In this document: in pieces, positions 23,489-34,394 of the stretch
Numbering within the stretch: position 1 is the first letter of the stretch
Layout: the number at the start of each line of letters is the position of its first letter
Source: Spinellus fusiger
Taxonomy: Eukaryota; Mucoromycota; Mucoromycetes; Mucorales; Phycomycetaceae
Length of the DNA: 64,000 bases
NCBI GenBank assembly: GCA_025094145.1
Contig: JALLLS010000009.1
Coordinates: forward strand, 62,001 to 126,000
Reading direction: 5' to 3'
Position numbers and translations under genes: made by a program
The notes under the pieces: generated by a model
Databases searched by the model: none
What the model saw: only the letters and a program-made list of their open reading frames with translations
What the model was told of the DNA's origin: nothing

Positions 23489-25803
23489 TTAATGCTGCCA
23501 TTCTAAATCATTGTCGGTTGTAATGCGCACTATAAAACACAGTATGAGTAAATGAATCAAAAAGCCTCCTCTTTCAAGACAAGCACTTACAATAGATATT
23601 GATGAGAATGGCAGCCATCAGTAGCATGGTGAGAGTAGCAGGTGCATATTTATCAGAGTAGTCACCAATATCTCTCCTTTCCACTCTGCTTGTACGGATA
23701 TGGTAAATGTAAAGAGCATACACCATAACAGAAAGAGAGACAAGAGTAAAGAATCCAGCTGAAACACGACCTACACGATCAGAGAAGTTAAGTAATCCAA
23801 TGGCCAGACCACCCAATAAAAGAGTAAACTGTAACCAGTGCAAGAAAGTACGCTCATTAGCAAAATAGGATTTTACTGGTGGTGCACGCTGAATGATGGG
23901 TTGGCGTGCAGTAGCAGCTGTAGAAGTAGTAGCGGAAATCGTAACAGGTTTATCAGAGGGAGAAACAAACTTTCCTTTGGATCTCTTCACTAAATTACGC
24001 AAACCAGGTGGAGACAGTATCTTTGCCAGTGTGGATGGTTTCTGTTGCTGATATTCTTCGACAGGCTCACCTAATGTTACTTCGGTACGATATTCTCTTT
24101 CTTCTGCCTCTGCTTCTGCCTCTGCTTCTGCTGGATCAAGCAAAGACTCGGGCATACCAATCTCAATCATTTCTGGACGGGATACACCAAAAGAAGTATT
24201 AGGTGGTTTACGAATATCAGTGTCCATCTGGGGCAGCCAGAAAGGTAGCTGATACATTTTGTCTTCTAATAATGTAGCACAACCATGGATGAATTTAGAG
24301 AATTTTGGTACTGATTCCACCAAGTGAGAGTTGACCAATTCAACTACCCAAGCAGGAGGAGCCTGGCCAACATGAGTTTGGAGCTTCACTTCAAGCACGG
24401 CATAGGGAAAGCGACAGATGTCTTTATCATGCAACTGCTTAAATGGCCAATCCACACCAATGTCCATACGACGCCAATGTTCACCTGAACGAGGATACCC
24501 TTCGTTGTCTTCTCTGATTAAACTTAACTCTGTATCCAAAGAGATACGAACACGCGCGTCACCAGGCAGTTGAAAGGCGGTTCTGTTGTAGAAAGTACGC
24601 ATCATTGGATAAAGACGCTTTGTCAGGACTCTGTATTGCACTTCCTGGGCCAATTGCTCTAGCTCTTCCAGCTCCTTTTCTGATTTATGACCCTGTTCTT
24701 TTGTCTTTGCAAATAACTCCTCAGTAGTGTATTCACCTTTGAGGAATGAATTCAAGTATTTCTCCTTGATAGGAAAACGGGCCTTGACACTCTTTTCTCC
24801 AGTCCAATCCTCACGATGGGTCTTGCGCTCAACAAAGATGGTGTTGCTATTCATGCCTCCATACCAGCGCATACGAATGGCCTCTGCACCTTCTGTCTTT
24901 TCAAGGCGTCCAGTATAAAGATCAAATTCATCATTATCATAATAAATACTAGTGATAGCAGAGTCTTCTTGTGAGAACTCCTTGTTTGGATTAAACACAA
25001 GCACAGGCAGATGCTTGAGGATAATCAGCTTGAGTTCTGTGATGTTGTCTGGATGTACCCTGCCCTACATTAGAACCCTTTCTGTTTTTGTGTGTATTTT
25101 ACCAGTATTTGGTGGTGTTTCTCACAAAGGCAGCTTGTTTGCCGCCTGCTGATGCATCTCCACCTCTCTCTTTTCCACGTGTTCTGACTCTATCATAGAG
25201 GCTTGAAATGCGCACAATCAAAGCATCGTAATTCTCAGCATAAAAGGGTTTTGCATTCAGACGCACACCAAACATTGGCTTCAAAGACCATCCTGTCATT
25301 TTCTGTCTTGTGTTAATATACATAGACATCTACTATTTTCATTGTGGCACTTGTTGCTCTACTTACATCGTGCTTTTTAATGATCTTTAAGAAGCCTGTG
25401 TAGTTGAGACGAGTGAATTTGGCTAAATCATGGACATCAGCAATAATATGTCCCAGCTCAATTTCTGAATCAGAGAATTCGTGCTCCTCAGCCTCTGTTT
25501 TCTGGCACAGAGCATCCACTTCCTTTGCCTCGGTATCAATACGACTCTGAATTTCTACTAATTTATTACGCTGGAAGGTGTACACCTTTTCCAGTTCACG
25601 CTCTAGCTTTTCAATAAACCTGGACTCTTTGTCTTCAGTCCACAACTGCCTTCCCGCTTCTGTCTTTAGAAAGTGCTTGAGGTCGTCATAGGCTGAAGAA
25701 TGTAAGACAAAGACAGCTCTACTGGCCTACCCATTGACCTACCAACATAATTTGCTGTCCAATCAGTGTTGAGGGAAGTTCTCAAGGTAAGGCCGAATTT
25801 CAT
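23489..25803 (-). CDS. VTC4: vacuolar transporter chaperone 4, polyphosphate polymerase
   Basis: Vtc4 makes polyphosphate from ATP and feeds it into the vacuole as part of the VTC complex. The N-terminus is an SPX domain ([42 protein letters not shown]) sensing inositol pyrophosphates. Next is the polymerase tunnel domain with its basic and acidic residues: [55 protein letters not shown] and PKFSKFIHG. Three membrane helices follow at the C-terminus. The frame to 23574 ends CKCLS, but a perfect donor (gtaagt, reverse of 23585-23590) and an acceptor at 23530 allow a last exon ending at 23489 ([16 protein letters not shown]). I prefer the spliced end. About 720 residues. The VTC4 rather than VTC2/3 call rests on the intact catalytic motifs. 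Confidence 0.93.
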
Positions 25804-25917
25804 AGAGTGAATGGAAAATAATATGAAAAGAAAAAGAAAAAGAAAAGAAAAGAGAAAAGTAACCGGTAAAAGGCAGAAATAAGAATAAGTAGAATTATTA
25901 GATGCCAGCCAAAATAG

Positions 25918-27285
25918 CAGGATTTTAACCTAAAATTGGACAGTTGGAAGAATTTTGTAGACAATTGAAAATTAAATGTAGAGACTTTTTTTTTTGGAGG
26001 GGGAATAAATAAACATATGGAAATTAGATACCTTTTCTTTTTGTAAAGTTGAGAAGACTTCTTAGACAGTTTTACTTATGAGACAAAGTAGATAAGATCA
26101 CAGATGAGAATAGCCTTTTATTATTCTATATCTAATTTCTTATTATAGAGTACATAAGATCTAACAAAACAACTCTTAGCTGTTACATTTGCCGGGTCAC
26201 TTTAGAACATTTCATTTTATAGTGTTAAGAATCTAGAGATAGAAGGGGTGCTTGAAGGTATATTTGTCAAGGATAGAATTGCCTAGTTGAGTTGCTATCT
26301 TATATACCCATGGACCCTATGTCTTAGAGGTGACTTCTATATCCAATGTAGTTGTACGTAGAGTCTACTAGAGTGAGTCCTCAATGGAACCGGGATTGTT
26401 CCTGTCCCTATTATTCCCCAACAATAGATTGCACCAACTACAGTAGTATTATTTAATGAATTGGATGACTATTCAGATAGGATACAAATCCAGTGAAAAC
26501 AACATATTCTGTTGGATTGATAAAGATAAATATCACTCTATGCTGTAAAATAAAAGACACTTTTGTCTCTATTAGCATCGATGACAGAAGAGTAGCTAGA
26601 TATAATACTGACCTATGAAAATAGCCAATAGAATAGCCCCTGTGATTGACATTACTGAAGAAGAAGAAAAAGACTAATATAAAACCTGAAGTTTATGTAT
26701 TCTAATAGAAGAGTCTTGATCCATATAATTCTCTATAGCAATAATCGAGTACTATAGGCCTTTTGTAATAGTCATTGACTGTTTCTTGTATTTATCCTAT
26801 TATCATGCATTTGAAGGTAGGCACTTGCATCCACTCACATTCATTGACAGCAAAGATCAAATCTGTGCTGTTTTGGTACATTATAACTATACAAATGTCC
26901 AATGCAAGAGATGATGGGAAAAAAGGATACGTAAATAAATAATGTTACAAGTATGGCATGTACAAAGAAGGCTTATTTTGCCTAGAAAGTCACCACTCTT
27001 ACCAAGGCCTTCTTTAGCATGAAGATCCGCCACTATCAGTATAAATTCCCTTACTAGTTTTATTTATTATATACGAATGATTTGGTTTGTTATTGATTCT
27101 TACAGGTAAGTTTTCAATCATAGCTCGTCTAAAGAAACTAGTGGCCTTATTTTTCTAATTTATTGATATCTTTGTCTAAAATCCAAGGATCGTTTTGTCC
27201 AAACCTTTTATTCGTCTGTCTATAACTCAACTCTAAATTGGCCTACAGAACTCTTCCAACTGTCCAATTTTAGGTTATAATCCTG
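25918..27285. mobile_element. Tc1-like TIR element (family 2) filling the VTC4-PCCA gap
   Basis: The left end CAGGATTTTAACCTAAAATTGG (then ACAGTTGGAAGAATTTTGTAG) is mirrored at the right end, which finishes CCAATTTTAGGTTATAATCCTG. The inverted repeats are about 45 bp with four or five mismatches; taking TA as the target duplication, the element proper starts at ACCTAAAATTGG. A second copy with a Tc1 transposase tail sits at 54270-55046, and a solo end at about 47065-47106. No intact coding sequence was found. It ends 18 bp from the PCCA stop and begins 115 bp upstream of the VTC4 start. The 26223-26416 arm of a long inverted repeat lies inside. Confidence 0.8.
26223..26416 (+). repeat. left arm of a 190-bp inverted repeat
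   Basis: This segment is the reverse complement of 31665-31849 with few mismatches (for example GTTAAGAATCTAGAGATAG here against CTATCTCTAGATTCTTAAC there). The arms face each other across about 5.2 kb containing PCCA and DSC3. It is not a terminal repeat of the element it sits in. Confidence 0.85.
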
Positions 27286-27302
27286 TGGAGGTGGACAAGA
27301 CT

Positions 27303-29908
27303 TTATTCTATCTCGTCAAATTCAACCAGCCATTGGCCTGTGCTGACTGCATCCCCCGCAGAAATATGAATCTTTTTGACAGTGCCTAAGAAATGGAAAT
27401 GAAGTAGGAAAGACAGTAAGACAGTAAGATAGAGTGAGTTGGTGAGTTAGTGAGTTTTTATTGCATTTCTATACCATCTTACCTGTGTGAGGAGTGCGTA
27501 GAATATTCTGCATTTTCATGGCCTCTACTACTGCCAATTCCTTGCCTTTTACCACCTAAGAGAGAATAAGTGATGATATACTCTCTCCTTGCTTTACCTT
27601 GTCTCCTGCCTTAACAGACAGACTGATGATTTTGCCTGGCATTGGGCTTTGGATGACTTTACTGACTGGTTCTGCTGGTCTTGGTTTGATGTGTTTTAAC
27701 ATAGCATACTGACGTTCATTGTATATTTTGATGGCATACTAGTGGTCCGAGGGCATCAGTGGTCTATGGCCCTCCACAGCATAGCACTATAAACACTCAC
27801 ACTATTTCCTTGGTATTGTAGTCGGAATCCATTGTCTAATACACCTAGATACTGAACTACCATGGATTGGCCTGTCTCCTGAACAGAGACTTGAGTAGAT
27901 ACTTTGTCTACTGGCCAATGAAAAGAGAGGGTGGAGGAATCAGAGAATGGACTTATTATCTAGTAGCATAAGTCCATAGGTGTTCTTGTTTATTATTCTT
28001 GTTGCTACTCTTATTACCTCAAAGACATCCTCTTTTCCCCTTACACTGACTCTAAACTGCTGTTCTTCGTTTGTTTGCTCAAGAGTAGCCTGCACCCACA
28101 CATCCCATTGATCAGGACCAGGAGAGGTGCCCGCCCATAGCGTCGCTTCTCTTTTAGCCCACAGTGCAGCACTAACAGCTGCCAATCCTTTAGTGTTCTG
28201 TGCTGACATGGGCCCTCTCTGAAATCCATTAGGATATTCTTCAGATAAGAAGTGAGTGTTGATGTGGGTGCCCTTCAGAAACCGTGGATGGGATAGGACA
28301 CCCCTCAAGAGAGATATGTTGTGGACTACACCCTGGATAGCATAGGCATCCAGAGCATGGATCATGGTATCAATGGCCTCTTGTCGTGTTGTACCGTGAC
28401 TGGCCACCTTACACAAAAGAGGATCATACTCTACATACACCTCGGATCCTTCCACATACCCAGAATCACATCTGACATGGGGATGTGTAGGCTCTTCATA
28501 GGTTAGCAGACGTCCAACAGAAGGAAGATACCGCACTGGGTCTTCTGCATAGACACGGGACTCTACAGACCATCCCTTGATAGAGATATCCTTTTGAGCA
28601 AGAGAGAGTGGATGTCCTGCAGCAGAATACAACATGTGTTCTACGAGATCAAGTCCTGTCACATACTCTGTTACAGGATGTTCTACCTGCAGTCGAGTGT
28701 TCATCTCAAGAAAGTAAAAGTTCTTTTGAGAATCCATGAGGAATTCAACCGTGCCTAGGAAGAAAAAAGAAAACAAGTCAGTCGATAGCACTCACAGCTG
28801 GATTGTCTCCATCAGCACACTCCACCTGCTGAATTGTAATTAACGTGTTTTGCCAATGCCACTGCCTGTTGCCCCATCCTATATCGTGTCTCTGGATCCA
28901 TAAAAGGACTGGGAGATTCCTCAATGACTTTTTGATTCCTACGCTGAATAGAACAGTCTCGTTCTGGAAGATAAATGACATTGCCATGATTGTCTCCCAA
29001 GACTTGGATTTCAATATGTCTTGGCTGGTCAATGTACTTTTCCACTAATAACCGAGAATCCCCAAAAGAAGAGATGGCTTCCTGTTTGGCCAGTTTATAT
29101 CCATCGGCCAATTCTTCATCATCCCTGGAAATAGCATTAAGATATTATACTAGGACCCTCCCTTTTCTTTTTGTTAAAGAAAAAAGAAAGAAAGAAAAAA
29201 AAAGAAATTACCAAGCAATTCTCATGCCTTTGCCACCCCCACCTGCGCTTGCCTTGACCATGACAGGATAACCAATAGAATGGGCTACATTTCTTGCCTC
29301 TTCAACACAGGACACTTCCCCATCATAGCCTGGTATACAATCGACACCACTGGCTCTTGCTAATAATTTACTTTGGATTTTGTCTCCCATGGCAGCAATG
29401 GCCAAGGCTGTCGGACCTACAAAAGTAGTGCCTTGTTGCTCCAATGCCTCTACAAAAGCAGGGTTTTCACTTAAAAACCCGTAGCCTGGATGGACAGCCT
29501 GTGCTCCTGTCTGGCGTACAGCCTCCAGTAGACGTGGAATAGACAGGTAGGATTGGGAGGCGTTGGCGGGTCCCAGGTAGAAGGCCTGGTCTGCCATACG
29601 GACATGACGGGCGTTGTAGTCCACGTCTGAATACACAGCCACTGTTTCTATGCCCATGCTACGGGCTGTTTTTATTATACGACATGCTATTTCTCCTCTG
29701 TTGGCAATCAGAAGCCTATCAAAGGTCTGGTGGCGTGGGGACTGTCAGTTGAGAGTGGGTCTTGCATGAGTACCTTTCTATGGCCGGGAACTGTGGCTAA
29801 TGAGTGGGTTGAGTGTGCTGAAGAAGAAGAAAGTGGGCTGATCAGTCCATGTAGTCTCAGGCGAGGGTGTATATGTGATAGACTGTGGAGAGATAGTAGC
29901 TGTGACAT
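27303..29908 (-). CDS. PCCA: propionyl-CoA carboxylase alpha (biotin) subunit, mitochondrial
   Basis: This biotin-dependent carboxylase subunit carboxylates its carrier biotin with ATP and bicarbonate so that the beta subunit can make methylmalonyl-CoA from propionyl-CoA. The start at 29908 gives a mitochondrial-type leader ([19 protein letters not shown]). The biotin carboxylase domain follows: [29 protein letters not shown], the ATP-grasp loop [39 protein letters not shown] sequence, and [18 protein letters not shown]. The BCCP domain near the end has the biotinylation motif EAMKMQN (Lys codon at 27514-27516), and the gene ends VEFDEIE. Sequence around [35 protein letters not shown] and [10 protein letters not shown] resembles PCCA more than MCCA. 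The first intron (about 34 bp) is very short. MCCA is the alternative. Confidence 0.85.
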
Positions 29909-29911
29909 GAG

Positions 29912-30015
29912 AACACTTAAAGAAAACACTTAAAGAGAACACTTAAAGAGAACACTTAAAGAGAACACTTAAAGAGAACACTTAAAGAGAACACTTAAAG
30001 AGAACAATTAAAGAG
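29912..30015. repeat. 13-bp minisatellite just upstream of PCCA
   Basis: Eight head-to-tail copies of aacacttaaagag occur (the first has aagaa and the last aacaatt). They start four bases before the PCCA start codon on the minus strand, so they occupy the 5' leader or core promoter of that gene. Each unit contains cttaaag. Confidence 0.95.
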
Positions 30016-30248
30016 AATGGGTGTGGCATAGACTGTCTATAGGATTGCAGTCACATCGGACACATGATAGCTGTGATGTGTAGTAACTAGGCCTCTACTC
30101 TTTCAGTCAATGCATAAACACTCTATAGTATGACTGCTATTATTACTATGATGATAATTATGATGATGATAAAATGGCAACGATGATGGACTAGAAATAA
30201 ACTCAAGATCCATGGGTGCTAACTAGGGCGAATGAAGACCCACTAGGA

Positions 30249-31098
30249 CTAAAAGTAGATGTGACGTATTCCAAAGATAATATGAAGAAACATTCCCGAG
30301 AAGATACCTGTAAAGCATCTATGGATTAGGAAGAAACACCACGGATAAAGCGTACCTAATTGATGTCTTTGACTGAACACAGGGTCCCGTATCCAAAACA
30401 GAGAAAAGATACCAAGGAAGAATCCAAGCACAAATCCACAGAGAATCTCATTCATAGTGTCTGCTATAGTATGAGACAGAGACGACACAGTGTCACTTAC
30501 CGTCAAGGAATATGTCGCCTGTATTCTGCATAAGCTGTTCTTCTGTGCGGAGAATGTCCTCTGTTACATCTTACATCCTCGGTTACAAAGATATCTTATC
30601 AAAGAGGACACCTACATCCATTGTAGTCTGTTCCGTGTGATCGATGGAATCTTTCACGGATGATGGCTATTTCTTCGGTGTTGAAGCCAGACTTTCTTAA
30701 GCGATCGAGCCCTTTGTTCTGTTTGTTCTGTAGGAATCTCTTGTTATAGCCCTTGTCTTGTCTCTACACTGACCTGAACACTCTCTGGAAGGAGGGGGCC
30801 CGTAGAAGGATCAGAGAAAGAGCAGAGGAAGTAGTAGGGCTGCTGGGTATTTGTAAGGCGACAGTCTTCCATTGTCAATTCATCTTTGAGTAACTGTCCT
30901 TTGTGTATAAGGCGGATGTTTTTGTTATCACTGTTGGGCACACTGTTCTTTATCTATGTCTTTGATGAGTTGTGGCTTTAAGAAGAGGATCATTACACTG
31001 TCTTTGATAGAGTGGATGGTATCAGTGTGAGAAACAATAAAAGTGAGAGTGCGTCCATCATTGGTTCGAATGCAGACAGTGCATAGGGAGTGTGACAT
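30249..31098 (-). CDS. DSC3: DSC E3 ubiquitin ligase complex subunit 3
   Basis: Dsc3 is a membrane subunit of the Golgi/endosomal Dsc ubiquitin ligase that acts in SREBP cleavage and membrane-protein quality control. The N-terminal ubiquitin-like fold reads MSHSLCTVCIRTNDGRTLTF, then NIRLIHKGQLLKDE, MEDCRLT and YYFLCSFSD. After a linker (GLDRLRKSGFNTEEIA, IIRERFHRSHGTDYN) come EEQLMQNTGDIFLD and the C-terminal membrane region CGFVLGFFLGIFSLFWIRD, FSQRHQLG and LHIIFGIRHIYF. Splices near 30970-31013, 30729-30773, 30484-30523 and 30313-30350 are clear. The junction after GTDYN does not resolve cleanly: the best donor joined to the best acceptor gives an in-frame TAG. The gene may have an unusual site, a sequence error, or be damaged. 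Confidence 0.8.
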
Positions 31099-31664
31099 GA
31101 TAGGTACAAGAGAAGAAGAAAGAGAGAAGAAGAAAATAGCACAGACGATGCCTTTTAAGGCTATTCCAATTCTAATGTCTTATTAAGAAGGCCAAAGTAC
31201 TTTTTCATGGCATGGCTATGATTCACTGGCAGCTTCTCTCTGTCTCTCTCTTTCGGACTTTGGTCATGTGTTTTTTATGCTATCATGTTCGTACATTGCC
31301 TTGACTTGTGAGAAGGTCACCTTGCAGAAATAACAGAAGATGAAGTGGGGGAATGGTATTATTATTATTTATAAACACTTTTGTTGTTATTGTTGTTGTT
31401 CAATAGTCATCTATCTCTAATAGCAGAGCCTTTGACTAAGATGGATAGAGAGATTCTTCTTCATATCCAATGAGATATATTTCTACCATGGAGAGATGGC
31501 AATTGAATGTACGAACAGAGAAAGAAAGAAAAGAGAAAAGAGATATAAAATGATAAAGAAGTCTTTTGTTGCTTTGTATCTTATTTTATTTCTTTATTTT
31601 CTACATACATGTGTGTCTGTAGATCCATACAAATGTTATAGAATGTAAATGTTATCACCTCAAT
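31099..31664. other. intergenic upstream of DSC3
   Basis: No gene recognised. Contains pyrimidine-rich runs and short attatt/ttgttg repeats. Confidence 0.55.
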
Positions 31665-31849
31665 GGAATAGGAACAATTCCGGTTCCATTGAGGACTCAC
31701 TCTAGTAGACTCTACGTACAACTACATTGGATATAAAAATCACCTCTAAGACATAGGGTCCATGGGTATATAAGATAGCAACTCAACTAGGCAATTCTAT
31801 CCTTGACAAATATACCTTCAAGCACCCCTTCTATCTCTAGATTCTTAAC
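31665..31849 (-). repeat. right arm of the 190-bp inverted repeat
   Basis: Reverse complement of 26223-26416; see that entry. It lies about 120 bp left of the Fanzor-bearing element C. Confidence 0.85.
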
Positions 31850-31971
31850 AGTAGAATTCAGTTGTAGTTTATTATGAGAGAATGATTTCAGCACACCAAT
31901 AGCAGAATTCCCTACTTGTACTCTTTTTACATTTATTCGTCTAGTTGTCATCATTAGATTAGATTTTCACC

Positions 31972-33344
31972 TACACACCCAAAGATTTTTGGGATATAAA
32001 AAGAAATAGTCAAACTACAATTGTTTAAGAAATGACACATCGATTTGAAAAGGAGCAAAAATAAATTATATATTCATGTTTTTAAACAAATAAAGATTAT
32101 GTAGATTTACCTGTAAATATCTAAATCCCATAGGAAACCACATTTGATATGGCGATATATACTATGAATACAAATATCTATACAATCACAGAAGAATGGA
32201 ACTGGTCGGTGGCGACTATTTAAACACTCTTCTGCAATTGTATAGATATTCTTTGATGCATTCACATCTCTGTTCCAAACAATTCCACAACTTTGGCAAG
32301 CGCAGATACTGTTGAAATTCACTAATACCTCAGTGAGGATATTTGTGTTATAAGTGTGGCGGATCTTGAGAATAAAAATAAGAATAACTGTTAGAAGAGC
32401 TTTTTATATTGGGTGAGAGGTCAATCATGTCTACTCTCGATGTAAAGAACTCATCGACATCAGCCAGAAGAAGATCTCCATCTTTTTGTCTCTTTTTCCA
32501 ATGATTGATATAAAACTCTCGTCAAACCAACACGATGACCTTTGAACTTGGCAGCATCTTTTACCTTTACTCCTGTGCCATAAGCAACAACTGGCAGTTT
32601 GGCAGGATCGTACTCCAATCCTTTTAGGTGCCAATATCCCTTTTCAATAATAAAATAATAGTAAAAATAATTAGTTCGAGATGTATTAATGTACTCTCTA
32701 TGTATGTCGTATTACCCTTGCACTGGCACCTTCTTCTTGCCTTTGCTTTTTAAACGGATTCACTGGGTTTATTATAGTAAAATCATATACAATAGAAACT
32801 GACTAACATGTCAGACATAATAAATATATACTCACCATATCACAACTGTTGGTTTATATGCCAGACAAAGGCAAACAAGTTAAAGAGGGTGGAATTTATG
32901 AAGAACAACAGACAGTGTAATTAGCAGGTATTAATATCCAAGCAGAAGAGAACAAAACGAAACTTCACAAGTCATTTACTTAATCAGAACTACCAAAGTA
33001 ATGCAGACTACAACAACATTTTAAAAAGAGAAGAATTGCTTAAAGAACAGTTGCCTAGTTACCTTTTGTGATCAAATCGTGTGTTATGCTCCTGTTCATA
33101 TACCCTCTTTGATTTCCCATAGACCAGCCTTTGTATCCAAATTCTATTTTGTCGTCCCTGCTAGAGACCCAATATCTATACATTTACCTCTCTAGTGGTC
33201 TTGTTGATAACCTTACTGCCCTTTATTGCAGATACTTGCAAACCTTTGATTTTTAAATACAGATCCATAAAAGGCAAGACATTTTCAGACGTAAAAGGAA
33301 GGAGATATCCCCGCCTAAAAGCCAGAAAAATCTCCTGGTGTGTA
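31972..33344 (-). mobile_element. TA-flanked element, copy C, carrying a Fanzor remnant
   Basis: The ends are TA-CACACCCAAAGATTTTTGGG and TCTCCTGGTGTG-TA, the same termini as copies A, B and D. The interior matches 62690-63799 (copy D, opposite orientation) and includes the Fanzor pseudogene at 32107-32700. The left 130 bp next to the terminus is non-coding and is also shared with copy D. The right end (GATTTTTAAATACAGATCC, AGGAAGGAGATATC) matches the ends of A, B and D. Confidence 0.85.
32107..32700 (-). pseudogene. Fanzor (eukaryotic TnpB-like nuclease) C-terminal remnant
   Basis: The minus strand shows the end of an OrfB/Fanzor-type RNA-guided nuclease in broken frames. First comes KGYWHLKGLEYDPAKLPVV, then AKFKGHRVGLTRVLYQSLEK, then DVDEFFTSRV (RuvC-II region), and finally a zinc-ribbon half and RuvC-III motif CACQSCGIVWNRDVNASKN, followed by RHRPVPFF. 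The terminal Asp of NRDVNASKN is the third catalytic position in this superfamily. Frameshifts and stops separate the blocks, and the N-terminal two thirds are missing or unrecognisable, so it is inactive. Copy D carries the same tail. Confidence 0.8.
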
Positions 33345-34394
33345 ATGGATGATTGCAAACTGATACTTGAGATTCAAACAACAAACATAAAAGGATAGGA
33401 AATAGTACTATCAACTGCAATTCAAGACCAAAGATGAATAGGAAACCACAGACTAAGCTTGGAATCAGAATATTCTGTTTTATTTGGTTGGTATTTGCTA
33501 AACTATTTATCAGACTCACTCCACACATGCCTTCTCTTTTATCTTGTTTATTAAAGTGCACTCATGCTATGGATCCTTGGTGGAGTCTATGAAATGCGTA
33601 AATGTTGCGTCATACTTCTTTCATCAAAGTAGGATATTCCTGGACATACCAAAAATAACATTATAGTACGTAGCGATAACATGGCACTAACTCAATACTT
33701 TTGTAGACACACTATGAAATAATTCATGGGGCCTATTTGTGAGAATTCCACTGATGAACCCTGATACTTAGTCATAACATAGTTTTCTTTTATTTCAACC
33801 CAGCTTTTATATTTTATATATTTTATATTATTTTTATTCACTTGCAAAAGGTTAGACATAGTTTGATAATGGCATGGCTATCGATCCATTCAACAGAGCC
33901 ACATGCCTCCAACACTGATCATCAGTACCAGAGAAGAGTACTAGCATGCATTACATTTCAATAAATACTTTATGATAGCCGAGGATATTTGTAAACAGCT
34001 GTATAGGTTGTACTCTCAATAAGGGCTGGTGCTTGTATTTAATATTTTATTGGCACTGCTCCAAAATAATCAAAAGCAAAAAGCAAAATCAGATGACATG
34101 GTATCTTTCTTTCTTTTGTCTCTCTCTCTATAAAAATAAATAGTAAGAAAGAACTGTCTAATATTTTTCATGTTAAAAGTAGATGAGGATTAGCTAGCAT
34201 TTCCAAGGATAGTAAATAGTGAAGCCTAACAAAAATACAAAAATACAGCCTCTCTTTATCTAAAAAAGCTAAATGAAAAATAAAAAAATAAATAAAAAAA
34301 TATTAAAAATATTAAAAAAAAAAAAAACTACTTTAACCATGCAAGTGAGGTTGTATATACAAACGAGGTTCCTTGGTACTAACGAAAATACACT
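33345..34394. other. AT-rich intergenic downstream of the PPR gene
   Basis: No gene recognised. Long A/T-rich runs occur near 34260-34330, probably the 3' UTR and terminator region of the minus-strand PPR gene. Confidence 0.55.
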
